Shown here: positions 15,396 to 23,269 of the stretch, piece after piece | Position numbering within the stretch: position 1 is the first letter of the stretch | Layout of the letters: the number at the start of each line of letters is the position of its first letter | DNA from: Candidatus Kaelpia aquatica | GTDB taxonomy: Bacteria > Omnitrophota > Gorgyraeia > Kaelpiales > Kaelpiaceae | Direction of reading: 5' to 3' | Length of the DNA: 36,396 bases | Assembly (NCBI GenBank): GCA_030765335.1 | Contig: JAVCCU010000006.1 | Span: forward strand, 1-36,396 | Notes under the pieces: generated by a model | Database searches by the model: none | Told to the model about the DNA's origin: nothing | What the model saw: the letters and a program-made list of their open reading frames with translations, nothing else | Made by a program: the position numbers and the translations under genes

Positions 15396-16016
15396 TTAGC
15401 GGAAGATAGTTATAGAGAAGTAAATCCCAAATCCTATTAGGATCAATCCGCAGATAAATATTATTATCTTATATGTTTTATCTGATATAAATCTCTTACT
15501 CTTGCTTATTGTTAGAGAGACAATGCTGTACCAGATAAGATCGGCAATAATATGACCTGCAAAAAATACTCCAATCCCAGTAAAGCCTAATTTTCCTGCT
15601 CCTAAGACAAGCCCTAATCCTATGGTTAGCCACCAGATGCTCCAATAGGGGCTAGCGATGCTCATAGTTATTCCTAAGAGGGCTAAGTTGCTATTTTTAC
15701 TTTTTTCTGCCTCTAGTTTTAGGGAGATATTTTTAATGGATTTAAGCATATTAATTCCAAATAGAAAGAGTATAGCTGCTCCGAATATAGATATAATTTT
15801 TATTACATAAGGCTGGTTTATTAAATTTGAAAGTCCAAGTGCTATTAATATAATCATCAGGACTTCTAAGACAGCATGCCCTAAGATTATTAGCGGTCCT
15901 GCTTTAAATCCATGACGAGCACTTTTTGCAATAACGGTTGTAAGGAGAGGTCCCGGGGCAAGAGCTCCAGATAAAGCTATAACAAAAGATATTAAGAATA
16001 TTGATAGATAGTTCAT
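15396..16016 (-). CDS. LysE family exporter
   Basis: A 206-residue inner-membrane protein with about six hydrophobic segments. The N-terminal motif SGALAPGPLLTTVIAKSARH matches the LysE/RhtB exporter family, which expels amino acids or related metabolites. The substrate cannot be assigned. It stands alone on the minus strand, converging on the GMP synthase gene with a 15-base gap and diverging from the lipoprotein gene. An imperfect inverted repeat (16049-16061 with 16078-16093) lies in the divergent intergenic region and could hold a control site. Confidence 0.85.
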   Translation of the reverse strand: MNYLSIFLISFVIALSGALAPGPLLTTVIAKSARHGFKAGPLIILGHAVLEVLMIILIALGLSNLINQPYVIKIISIFGAAILFLFGINMLKSIKNISLKLEAEKSKNSNLALLGITMSIASPYWSIWWLTIGLGLVLGAGKLGFTGIGVFFAGHIIADLIWYSIVSLTISKSKRFISDKTYKIIIFICGLILIGFGIYFSITIFR

Positions 16017-16048
16017 GGTTAGATTCTACTAGTTAAGGTTTGATTTAT

Positions 16049-16093
16049 CAAATTTAAGTTAATATTATAATTGTTGCTAACTTAATAAATTTG
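16049..16093. repeat. Imperfect inverted repeat between divergent genes
   Basis: A 13-base arm CAAATTTAAGTTA (16049-16061) is mirrored by TAACTTA and AATTTG (16078-16084 and 16088-16093) with a three-base insertion. It lies between lysE and the lipoprotein gene, just upstream of a TATAAT box at 16102-16107 that probably serves the lipoprotein gene. It may be an operator; no T tract supports a terminator. Confidence 0.35.
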
Positions 16094-16121
16094 GACTAAA
16101 CTATAATAAATTGAGCTTAAA

Positions 16122-16538
16122 ATGAAGAAAGTATTCTATCTATTTTTGGTCTTGTTAATGCTTCAAGGCTGCGCTGCGTATAAATCTGTCCACTATGGTC
16201 AGGACTACTCTTCGCCTACAGATGTTGACGACATTGAGATCTTCTCTTTTAGTCCCGGAGGTTCTTATATTCAATTAGGAGAGGTTACTGTATTTGGAGT
16301 GACACCGACAAATAGAGCCCACATGTTAGAGCGTCTTAAGGATATGGCTGCTGAGATGGGTGGTGATGCAATAATAATCGAAGAACGCGAAACACCGACA
16401 TATATGCCAAAACCTATACAGGGATTGGTTATAAAGTGGCAGGAAGAAGAGATTTCAGAATTCGAAGAGATAGATAGTTTTACAGCTGATCTTGAAGATG
16501 TGACTCTGATAGATAGCAAGTCTGAATATATAAAGTAA
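16122..16538 (+). CDS. Lipoprotein with YbjQ-like domain
   Basis: A 138-residue protein with a lipoprotein signal: MKKVFYLFLVLLMLQGC, lipobox LQGC, acylated cysteine at residue 17. The mature part has the stretch LGEVTVFGVTPTNRAHMLERL followed by DMAAEMGGDAIII, which resembles the YbjQ/UPF0145-type fold. The tail is acidic. Its role is unknown; it would be anchored in the periplasmic leaflet or outer membrane. A TATAAT box ends 14 bases before the ATG and no SD is seen, so the leader is very short. It starts a run of envelope genes with the 120-aa membrane protein and MscS. Confidence 0.7.
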   Translation: MKKVFYLFLVLLMLQGCAAYKSVHYGQDYSSPTDVDDIEIFSFSPGGSYIQLGEVTVFGVTPTNRAHMLERLKDMAAEMGGDAIIIEERETPTYMPKPIQGLVIKWQEEEISEFEEIDSFTADLEDVTLIDSKSEYIK

Positions 16539-16547
16539 GGAGGAATA

Positions 16548-16910
16548 ATGGCGCTCCTTTTGATTAAAGCTCTAGGCATACTACTAGTCGTCTTAGGTGT
16601 AATCTTTCTAATCGATAATAAAAGGCTTCAGAGTTTTATTAAATTTTGGAAGAAAGGAAGTAATATCTATCTGGCCGGTATTATTAAAGTGTTAGTTGGT
16701 GTGTTGTTTATTGTAGCTTCTGCAGATACGAATTTATTAATATTTATATTCGGCATGCTCTATCTAGTTGGTGGAATTATTGTTTTTATTTTAGGTCCTA
16801 AGAAAGTGAATGGATATATAGATTATTGGGCAGGTAAAACCAGTAAAAATATACCTTGGATAGCAGCTTGCTATTTAGCAATGGGAATTCTGTTAATATA
16901 TTTGTGCTAA
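16548..16910 (+). CDS. Small polytopic membrane protein, unknown function
   Basis: A 120-residue protein with four hydrophobic segments at about 3-22, 42-58, 62-82 and 103-119. A strong SD (AAGGAGG) supports the start. There are short conserved-looking motifs (RLQSFIKFWKKG, KVNGYIDYWAGK) that appear as an internal duplication: two copies of a basic loop with F/Y-W-x-K/G after a transmembrane pair. I do not recognise the family. It lies nine bases after the lipoprotein gene and 28 bases before mscS, probably in one operon. Confidence 0.7.
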   Translation: MALLLIKALGILLVVLGVIFLIDNKRLQSFIKFWKKGSNIYLAGIIKVLVGVLFIVASADTNLLIFIFGMLYLVGGIIVFILGPKKVNGYIDYWAGKTSKNIPWIAACYLAMGILLIYLC

Positions 16911-16938
16911 AATCTCATTTAAACAAGAGGTGGATTAA

Positions 16939-18000
16939 GTGCTAGGAGAAATATTAAATAGAGCGTATTTAGGCAACAGTGTTTTAGATTACGTAATAGC
17001 ATTAGTAATACTTATAATCGGAGTAATAACTATAAGAGTTTTTAAAGCTGTTGTTATGCACCGCCTTGAAAATCTTGCTCAGAAGACTAAGACAACATTT
17101 GATGATTTTTTAATTTTAGTAATAGGAAAAGTAGCTCTACCTCTCCTCTATATAGTTTTTCTCTACTTTGCTTTAGCTGCTCTTAATTTAGCAGTTCAGG
17201 TGCAGGGAGCAGTAAATAAGGTATTTTTAGCAATTGTGATGTTTTCAATTGCAAGGTTCGTCAACCTCTTGGTTGTTTATGGTTTCACAAATTATCTTAA
17301 AAAACATGGTCAGGATATAGCATTAGAGAAGAGTCTTAATACAACCTTAAGGATTGCCAAGTTTCTTGTTTGGGCCTTTGCAGCCATATTTTTTATGGAT
17401 AATCTTGGGTTTAAGATCTCAGCTGTTATTGCAGGCTTAGGTGTCGGCGGTATAGCTATAGGTCTTGCAGCTCAGGCTGTCTTGAAAGATCTCTTCAGTT
17501 ATTTCTCTATTATATTTGATAGGCCTTTTGAGGTGGGCGATTTTATAATAGTTGGTGATCTCTTGGGTACTGTTGAGTATATTGGCGCAAAGACTACCAG
17601 ACTAAGGAGTCTTGGGGGAGAGCAGCTGATATTCTCAAATACCGACTTAACAGATTCAAGAATAAAGAATTATAAGAGGATGGAGCAGAGAAGGGTTCTC
17701 TTTCAGTTTGGAATAATATATCAGACGCCTTATGATAAGCTGCAGCAGATCCCCGATATTGTAAAGAATATTGTAGCGAGCGTAGAGGATACTATATTCG
17801 ACAGGACGCATTTTTCCTCCTATGGCGACTCCAATCTTGTCTTTGAAGTTGTCTATTATGTTGTAGGAAGTGACTACAATAAGTATATGGATATACAGCA
17901 GGAGATAAATCTGGCTCTATTTAAAGAGTTTGAGATTAAAGGGATAGAGTTTGCCTATCCTACACAGACACTCTATATCAATAAGTCTAACACTGATTAA
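16939..18000 (+). CDS. mscS: MscS-type mechanosensitive ion channel
   Basis: A 353-residue inner-membrane channel that opens under membrane tension to release solutes on hypo-osmotic shock. It has four or five transmembrane helices: residues 13-36, about 60-86, 91-113 and 136-155, then the pore helix with GLGVGGIAIGLAAQAVLKDLFSYF near 165-188, the glycine/alanine pattern of MscS TM3. The beta domain follows with FDRPFEVGDFIIVGDLLGTVE, and SNTDLTDSRIKNYKRM. The start is GTG at 16939, supported by GAGGTGG upstream. It is longer than E. coli MscS because of extra N-terminal helices. It follows two envelope genes in the same direction. Confidence 0.93.
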   Translation: MLGEILNRAYLGNSVLDYVIALVILIIGVITIRVFKAVVMHRLENLAQKTKTTFDDFLILVIGKVALPLLYIVFLYFALAALNLAVQVQGAVNKVFLAIVMFSIARFVNLLVVYGFTNYLKKHGQDIALEKSLNTTLRIAKFLVWAFAAIFFMDNLGFKISAVIAGLGVGGIAIGLAAQAVLKDLFSYFSIIFDRPFEVGDFIIVGDLLGTVEYIGAKTTRLRSLGGEQLIFSNTDLTDSRIKNYKRMEQRRVLFQFGIIYQTPYDKLQQIPDIVKNIVASVEDTIFDRTHFSSYGDSNLVFEVVYYVVGSDYNKYMDIQQEINLALFKEFEIKGIEFAYPTQTLYINKSNTD

Positions 18001-18011
18001 GTAGCTAATTA

Positions 18012-18530
18012 ATGTATAGACTTATTCTTTCTCTGATGAGTTTTGTAATCATCGTATCTTTTTTCTTGCCTTGGTTTAGTGTTGAACAAGTTCAGGCAGG
18101 AGTTATTAAAAAAGTTTTTACAGGGGAAGGGGCAGTTATTATAAAACTAAGCGGTTTTAATATTCCTCTTGAGGCCAACGGCAGCAATTCTAGTCTCATG
18201 TTAAGCATAGCAAAGCTATTTAGCTCAGGATTAAGAGAGTTTTCACATAAGAGTTGGTTTCTGTGGCTAGTTCCGGTATTTGCTGTATTTATAATTAGAT
18301 TCTCTGGGAGCTGTAAGAGAAGCAGATTGTTTAATTTCCTGCTCTCTTTAGCAGGTCTTGGAGCATCTTTAACTATAATGCATGGAATCGTTGGCCTAGA
18401 TTTGGATAAGCTTATTTATGAAATAAAATTAAAAGAGGGCTTTTGGATTGTCTTGGTATCTTTTTTTGTAATAGGACTGCTTGGGCTAATGCAGCTAAAG
18501 TTGTTAACTGCAAAAAAGCCCAAGCATTGA
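18012..18530 (+). CDS. Membrane protein of unknown function
   Basis: A 172-residue protein with hydrophobic segments at about 4-21, 82-95, 107-126 and 144-166, and an extracytoplasmic loop between the first two. Acidic and polar residues in that loop and the basic tail TAKKPKH suggest the C-terminus is cytoplasmic. I recognise no motif. It lies 11 bases after mscS and ends two bases before the stop of the convergent lipoprotein gene, with no terminator between them. It is probably the last gene of the lipoprotein-mscS run. Confidence 0.6.
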   Translation: MYRLILSLMSFVIIVSFFLPWFSVEQVQAGVIKKVFTGEGAVIIKLSGFNIPLEANGSNSSLMLSIAKLFSSGLREFSHKSWFLWLVPVFAVFIIRFSGSCKRSRLFNFLLSLAGLGASLTIMHGIVGLDLDKLIYEIKLKEGFWIVLVSFFVIGLLGLMQLKLLTAKKPKH

Positions 18531-18532
18531 GA

Positions 18533-19201
18533 TTACTTTATAGAAATATCCTCTATGTAGATAGCGCCTTCCTTTTTAGTTGCAGTCATATCTTCAAATA
18601 CTAAAGTAAGTTCACTTAAGCTGGATAGATCATTAAGGCCGCCAAAGCTCTTAAGAGGTATGATTACCTCTTTCCAGTCATCGCTTACGCTGCTTACGTA
18701 GTACTTTCCGACCTCTCCTTTCTCATTTTCAAGTTCGACTTTAAAAGTTGTAGTATAACCCCTCATCTTATCGCCTTTTATCCAAAAGCTTAAGGCAGAA
18801 TTGTTTGAAGCATCAAGGCCTGTCAAATCCATCCAGAAGCCGTTGTAAGCAGGGTTAGGTGAGTCGACATCATAATATATCTGGATTGAATAGCCTTCAT
18901 CACCCCGTTTTATAGTAGCTATGAAGTTATCCTCTGCATGTTGAGTCATATCCTTTGGGTCTCTATCCCAGGCTCCAAAATCTCCTTCGATATTGTTGGG
19001 TTTTTCTCCAGAATTAAAGTCTGCGATGATTATTGGCTCTCCATAGGTTGCAATAATAGGTTTGATATCCTTTATCATCAACGCTTCTAGGGGTTCAGCT
19101 GCAAACTCCTCTGTTACTGCCTCTCTTTCTCCCGACGGTGCTTTTCCGCAGCTAATGCAAAAGATGCATAGAAAAGCTAAGACCATAAGTCTCTTTGCCA
19201 T
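18533..19201 (-). CDS. Lipoprotein with carbohydrate-binding-like beta-sandwich domain
   Basis: A 222-residue secreted protein. The signal MAKRLMVLAFLCIFCISC ends in a weak lipobox (CISC) with Cys18 as the likely acylated residue. From about residue 58 the pattern IIIADFNSGEKPNN, then WDRDP, GFWMDLTGLDASNNSALSFWIKG and WKEVIIPLKSF, ending in YIEDISI, is typical of galactose-binding/CBM11- or CIA30-like jelly rolls. Such domains bind glycans or act as structural modules; the ligand is unknown. A strong SD (AAGGAGGTG) fixes the start. It stands alone and overlaps no neighbour. Confidence 0.7.
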   Translation of the reverse strand: MAKRLMVLAFLCIFCISCGKAPSGEREAVTEEFAAEPLEALMIKDIKPIIATYGEPIIIADFNSGEKPNNIEGDFGAWDRDPKDMTQHAEDNFIATIKRGDEGYSIQIYYDVDSPNPAYNGFWMDLTGLDASNNSALSFWIKGDKMRGYTTTFKVELENEKGEVGKYYVSSVSDDWKEVIIPLKSFGGLNDLSSLSELTLVFEDMTATKKEGAIYIEDISIK

Positions 19202-19304
19202 ACGACCACCTCCTTGTTTGTAGGTATTTATTCTATGTAAAGTAAGTTTTATATGTCAACAAGGAAATAATTGATTTTTTCCGTCCTTAGTATACACTGT
19301 ATTA

Positions 19305-19697
19305 ATGCAGGATTTTAGTATTAAGAAGCGTATCTATTATCATGACACTGATTGCGGCGGCGTTGTCTACTATGCTAACTACTTAAAACACCTAGAAGAG
19401 GCAAGAACAGAGTTTTGTATAGACAGAAATATAGCGCTTAGAGAGCTGCAGGATGACGGTATATATTTTGTTGTCGCAAAAGTTGAGATAGATTACAAGT
19501 CTCCTGCCAAGTATGGTGATATTGTTAACATATCAGCCAAGGTGGAGTATGCTAAGAGATCGTCACTATATTTTTATCAAGAGATTAGAAAAGAGGATAA
19601 TCTTTTGATAAAAGCCAACACGCTTTGGGTCTGCGTTGATAAGAGTTTTAAGCCGCGCACTATACCCGAAGATGTAAAATCTTTATTTACTGCGTAG
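19305..19697 (+). CDS. ybgC: Acyl-CoA thioesterase, YbgC/4HBT family
   Basis: A 130-residue hot-dog-fold thioesterase. The active-site motif YYHDTDCGGVVYYANYLKHLEEAR covers residues 11-34, with Asp16 the expected catalytic carboxylate. The rest of the fold is complete (VAKVEIDYKSPAKYGD, SLYFYQEI). Family members hydrolyse short acyl-CoA or acyl-ACP thioesters in the cytoplasm; in proteobacteria YbgC goes with the Tol-Pal genes, which are absent here. A TATACA box lies only nine bases before the ATG and there is no SD, so the transcript is nearly leaderless. A tRNA gene begins five bases after the stop. Confidence 0.88.
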   Translation: MQDFSIKKRIYYHDTDCGGVVYYANYLKHLEEARTEFCIDRNIALRELQDDGIYFVVAKVEIDYKSPAKYGDIVNISAKVEYAKRSSLYFYQEIRKEDNLLIKANTLWVCVDKSFKPRTIPEDVKSLFTA

Positions 19698-19702
19698 TCC
19701 TT

Positions 19703-19791
19703 GGAGGGATACCAAAGCGGACGAATGGGCCTCACTCGAAATGAGGTGTTCTGAGCAATCGGGACCGGGAGTTCAAATCTCCCTCCCTCCG
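19703..19791 (+). tRNA. tRNA-Ser (anticodon CGA)
   Basis: A class II tRNA with all arms visible. The acceptor GGAGGGA (19703-19709) pairs with TCCCTCC (19784-19790), with discriminator G at 19791. The anticodon stem CCTCA/TGAGG holds the loop CTCGAAA, anticodon CGA at 19737-19739, reading UCG. The long variable arm pairs GTTC with GGAC. The T arm is GGGAG-TTCAAAT-CTCCC. The 3' CCA is not encoded. Confidence 0.95.
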
Positions 19792-19794
19792 TTT

Positions 19795-21414
19795 TCATTC
19801 TACTTCTTTCCATTTTTCCCAGGTAACAGGGAGGGATTGGAGTAATTCATTTACCTTAGTGAGAGCCTCGTAAGAGAAGTAGGCTTTAGAATTACTGCCT
19901 GAATCAGGAATATGGAAGGTGTCGCCTGAGCATATTATGCTTCCATATACCTTTACGTATGTTGGAGGAGAGGTAAAAATGCTATTAAGTTCGATGGAGG
20001 TTGAGGTCTGATTGCCTGATACGATATGTTTAGCAATAATAGCCCCTTTATACTGTCCGTAATTTCCTATTTTTACCGTTGAATTTGGGGCATATATATT
20101 GCAGTATAATTCAGGGTGGTTGTAGGCGATAAAGACATCTTCATAATAAAAAACATCTTCTCCTTCATAATTTACTCCTTCTACATAAAAGATGCAATCC
20201 TCAGCGCTTACAGATTCATTCTCTGGTTTTATTTTAGGAGTATTTCCAAATTCAATTTTCCCTTTAATATTAACATCTACCGGGTTTTGATAGCTTATAA
20301 GGCAGTTGTTTCCGGTAGATATCTCGTTAATGTTATAAGTTCCTCCGCTGAGCACTAAAGTAGCATTATTTCCTATGTTTATATTGTTATAATCACCAGG
20401 TGTTAGTGTGTAGGTAGAATTGGTTCCTATAGTGATATCTTGTGTTCCTACTTCAAAGGTAGGGAAGTAAGGTAACTCTGAAAAAGGAATATTGGCTGGA
20501 GATATTTCATCTCCAGTATGTGTAAATCCTATGCCTGTATTAAATTGAGTATTGTAGTAGATATCTCCTAAGACTGTAGCGTTATTGCCTAGAGTTATTG
20601 AGTCTCCTATAACCGAACCATTAATATCGGCATTATTTCCTATTGCGACAGTGCCTCCATCTAGATAGGCGCCTATTGCTCCACTGGCTATAGTTAGGTT
20701 TCCTCCCACATCGATGCTTTCAATGCCTATAAGGGCAAACTCCTCTAAATTTATTGCAGGAGCTCCTTTTAAATATACCTTTGAATTTTTACTCTCTATT
20801 TGATTGACTATAATAAGGCCATACCAAATAGCATCTCCAACCATTTCTAATATTGGATTGTTCTCTGGATAGGATGAATCTTCAACATAGAGTATTCCGT
20901 AACCACGAAAACCATTTGATAGAGTTAGTTTTGAGTTTGATATATATACAATTTGAAAATTATCTTCAGTTCCAATGGAGATATTGCTATAGGTTGTATC
21001 GCCCGATAAAATAATGTTAGCATTTTTTTTAATTACAGCTGCAAGGGCGTCTATATCTGCTGAATAGTCAAAGTCTCCTTCTTGAGAGGGTGAGCCTTCT
21101 AAGGTAACATTGCTTATGTTCAAGAGGTTTTCTGACAAGTTTAGTTTTATCGCTTCTTTTTCACCTGCAACTTCTATTTCATTCATATTAAAGTTTTTGC
21201 CGCTAAATATCGTGTACTCTTCTTCCGTAGGCTCACCATTGATTTCTGCGGTAGAGCTAGAGTCAACTAACAAGAAGTTTAAAGCTGCAAGTTCGTCTAT
21301 ATTTAATTGAACTTTAAAACCTCTCTCTTGAGTCAGCTTTTTATAGGTTGCTTCAGAAGACGGCAGCAGCAGTAAAAATATTAGAAATATAAAGATCAAT
21401 TTCTTTATATTCAT
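19795..21414 (-). CDS. Secreted Asn-rich beta-solenoid-like protein, DUF7305-like (copy 2)
   Basis: I chose ATG at 21414, giving 539 residues, because the signal peptide MNIKKLIFIFLIFLLLLPSSEA starts there; an ATG six codons upstream would prefix polar residues. The start shares one base with the stop of copy 1 (TAATG). The body is a ladder of short strands with repeated NA/NN turns (IGNNADINGSVIGD, TLGNNATVLGDIYY) and a C-terminal block with FPTFEVGTQDI, YTLTPGDYNNI, LVLSGGTYNINE and YAPNSTVKIG. This resembles the DUF7305 domain of pilus-associated PilX-like proteins. It is probably exported to the surface. It is a paralogue of its upstream neighbour and is likely driven by the same sigma-54 promoter. 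Confidence 0.7.
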   Translation of the reverse strand: MNIKKLIFIFLIFLLLLPSSEATYKKLTQERGFKVQLNIDELAALNFLLVDSSSTAEINGEPTEEEYTIFSGKNFNMNEIEVAGEKEAIKLNLSENLLNISNVTLEGSPSQEGDFDYSADIDALAAVIKKNANIILSGDTTYSNISIGTEDNFQIVYISNSKLTLSNGFRGYGILYVEDSSYPENNPILEMVGDAIWYGLIIVNQIESKNSKVYLKGAPAINLEEFALIGIESIDVGGNLTIASGAIGAYLDGGTVAIGNNADINGSVIGDSITLGNNATVLGDIYYNTQFNTGIGFTHTGDEISPANIPFSELPYFPTFEVGTQDITIGTNSTYTLTPGDYNNINIGNNATLVLSGGTYNINEISTGNNCLISYQNPVDVNIKGKIEFGNTPKIKPENESVSAEDCIFYVEGVNYEGEDVFYYEDVFIAYNHPELYCNIYAPNSTVKIGNYGQYKGAIIAKHIVSGNQTSTSIELNSIFTSPPTYVKVYGSIICSGDTFHIPDSGSNSKAYFSYEALTKVNELLQSLPVTWEKWKEVE

Positions 21415-23039
21415 TATTCGGATTCTTTCCATTCCATCCAGAGGCTATTTACTGCCGAATCTAAAGCAGAGTTTGCGCTCTCTATTGCTTCTTCACAGTA
21501 ATAATTATTAGTGTAGCTGCCTTCGGCAGGAATATGGAATTGGTTTCCTATCAATATGATGCTGCCGCATATCGAGACCTCTTCTGCCTCACCTTCTCCT
21601 TCGCCGGAGAATGCACTCTCCAAAACAGCATCTATATTATTATCAATTGTAATTCTATTACCTATAATTGAGCCTCTGCATTCAGCATTAGTGCCTATAT
21701 CTATACTTGAATATATATTGGGAGCATAAACATTGCATTTAATAATTGCGTTAACTCCCATTTGAAAAACATTTGTATTACTTGAATAGTCACCTTCAAT
21801 ATAGAAAATACAGTCATCTGCGCTAACACTACTATCGTAAGGTATAATTTTAGGGTTACTCCCCATGTTTATTTTTTTGGTTATATGGATAGTTGAAGCA
21901 GCGCTATATTTTATTGTACAGTTATTATCCATTGTTAATTGATTAATGTAGTAATCTCCGCCAGATAGTATAAGGGTGCAGTTATTTTTAAATGTAATGT
22001 TATTGTATGATCCAGGAGCTAGAGTATAAGTCACATTATTATTCCTCGATATATTTTGAGTTCCTGGGCTAAAGCTTGGAAATGCAGGCAGAGTGATGAA
22101 TGGGAATGATAGTGGAGTTATTTGATCTCCGCCTATGTCAAAATGGACTCCGTATGTAAATGTGTTGTATGTTATGTCTCCATCCACTTCATTATTATTT
22201 TGTGCAGTAATAGTATCTCCAAAAAGAGAGCCTTCAAAATCATTGTTGTTATGCATTACCAAGTTCCCTCCAGAATCTGAGACTCCGACATTTCCGCTAT
22301 CAAACTCTGCATTATTGCCAAGACCTAAGTAGGTTATACCTAACATAGAGAAAGCACCTATTCCTGTTCCGCCTCCGCCTCCAGCACCATTTAAAGATAT
22401 TTTTGAGAGCTTATTGCTTTCTAGTTGATATATTAAGATTACGCCATGCCACTTGGCATTATCAGTCATCTCAAGAATATACTCTTCCTGATTATGATTA
22501 CTATCTTCAATATAGAGAATACCATAACCTATGAAGTCTCTAGCTAGAGTTATATTGACATCATTTACATATAAGATCTGATAATCTGCAGCTGATCCAA
22601 CAGTGGTGTTTTGCAATGTTGAGGCTTCTGTAATTGTTGTATCAGCATTTTTACGCAAAAATGGAGCTAATATATTCATATTTAGAGTATAGCTGACATT
22701 TTCTGTGACAGTACCGTTTACCCCCTCTAGAGTTACATCGCTTATATTCAAACTACCTTGACCTATATTGCATCCTATTGCGGTATTGCCGCCCGTTATT
22801 ACTTCACCATCTATATCGTGGTTATTGCCGCTGAAGATTGCTGTATCTGATAAACCTTCTGAGCCTTCAATATCAGCGCTGGGACTTTCGCCGATCAAGA
22901 TCAGATTAATTAATTCCAGCTCTTCTAGGGAGAGTTGAGGCTTAAAAGCCGTGGCTGAGGACTCTTTTTTGTACTCTGCGGCATAGAGAACAGTGGATGT
23001 TAAAAAAATAATAAACATGAAAGATATTGCCTTCTTCAT
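21414..23039 (-). CDS. Secreted Asn-rich beta-solenoid-like protein, DUF7305-like (copy 1)
   Basis: A 541-residue protein with a signal peptide (MKKAISFMFIIFLTSTVLYA) and the same layout as copy 2: an N-terminal LSLEELELINLILIGES segment, TIFSG-like turns, strand-turn repeats with many Asn (NNDFEGSLFGDTITAQNNNE), and a C-terminal block with ITLPAFPSFSPGTQNI, YTLAPGSYNNI, LILSGGDYYINQ and VYAPNIYSS. The ending CGSIILIGNQFHIP is also shared. The function is unknown; similar proteins are linked to type IV pilus assembly or to surface polymers. A strong SD (CGGAGGT) and a sigma-54 promoter lie just upstream. The two copies differ clearly in sequence, so the duplication is old. Confidence 0.7.
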   Translation of the reverse strand: MKKAISFMFIIFLTSTVLYAAEYKKESSATAFKPQLSLEELELINLILIGESPSADIEGSEGLSDTAIFSGNNHDIDGEVITGGNTAIGCNIGQGSLNISDVTLEGVNGTVTENVSYTLNMNILAPFLRKNADTTITEASTLQNTTVGSAADYQILYVNDVNITLARDFIGYGILYIEDSNHNQEEYILEMTDNAKWHGVILIYQLESNKLSKISLNGAGGGGGTGIGAFSMLGITYLGLGNNAEFDSGNVGVSDSGGNLVMHNNNDFEGSLFGDTITAQNNNEVDGDITYNTFTYGVHFDIGGDQITPLSFPFITLPAFPSFSPGTQNISRNNNVTYTLAPGSYNNITFKNNCTLILSGGDYYINQLTMDNNCTIKYSAASTIHITKKINMGSNPKIIPYDSSVSADDCIFYIEGDYSSNTNVFQMGVNAIIKCNVYAPNIYSSIDIGTNAECRGSIIGNRITIDNNIDAVLESAFSGEGEGEAEEVSICGSIILIGNQFHIPAEGSYTNNYYCEEAIESANSALDSAVNSLWMEWKESE

Positions 23040-23075
23040 TTTTACCTCCGTTTTGTTTTTTCTTTATCTGTAATT

Positions 23076-23093
23076 ATGCAATATTTATGCCAA
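23076..23093 (-). promoter_or_regulatory. Sigma-54-type promoter of the tandem secreted proteins
   Basis: On the minus strand TTGGCATAAATATTGCAT has the GG-N10-GC spacing and flanking bases of the -24/-12 promoter read by RpoN. The predicted start near 23067 leaves a leader of about 28 bases with the SD before the ATG at 23039. Confidence 0.7.
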
Positions 23094-23178
23094 TAGATGC
23101 AATAGGGAAGTAGCTGGTGTTTAAATGGTTATGCAGGTGATCATATTGCAGTTATTGAAAAACAGACAACTTTGGTTG

Positions 23179-23204
23179 CTTGAGTTAACAAGTCTTTACA
23201 CTTG
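23179..23204. promoter_or_regulatory. Inverted repeats upstream of the sigma-54 promoter (possible enhancer site)
   Basis: CAAGT-N6-ACTTG (23189-23204) overlaps CTTG-N6-CAAG (23179-23192). They lie about 110-137 bases upstream of the predicted start, a usual distance for binding sites of sigma-54 activators. No T tract follows, so a terminator for pfkB is less likely. Confidence 0.35.
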
Positions 23205-23269
23205 AAAATTGTTTCATGCCAAAAGCGGATTATTCTTAGGGAAATATGGAGAAAAATTTAGGATAAAAA

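Noticed and set aside
21415-21432. ATG at 21432 as the start of the second secreted protein
   Set aside because: It would put six polar residues before a standard signal peptide; the TAATG junction at 21414 is the better start.
19795-23039. CRISPR or tandem DNA repeats in the Asn-rich secreted protein genes
   Set aside because: The repetition is at the level of short protein motifs with varied codons; no regular direct repeat with spacers is present.
23194-23232. A second sigma-54 element near 23213-23220 (TTTTGGCATGAAAC on the minus strand)
   Set aside because: It has the GG but no GC at the required N10 spacing.
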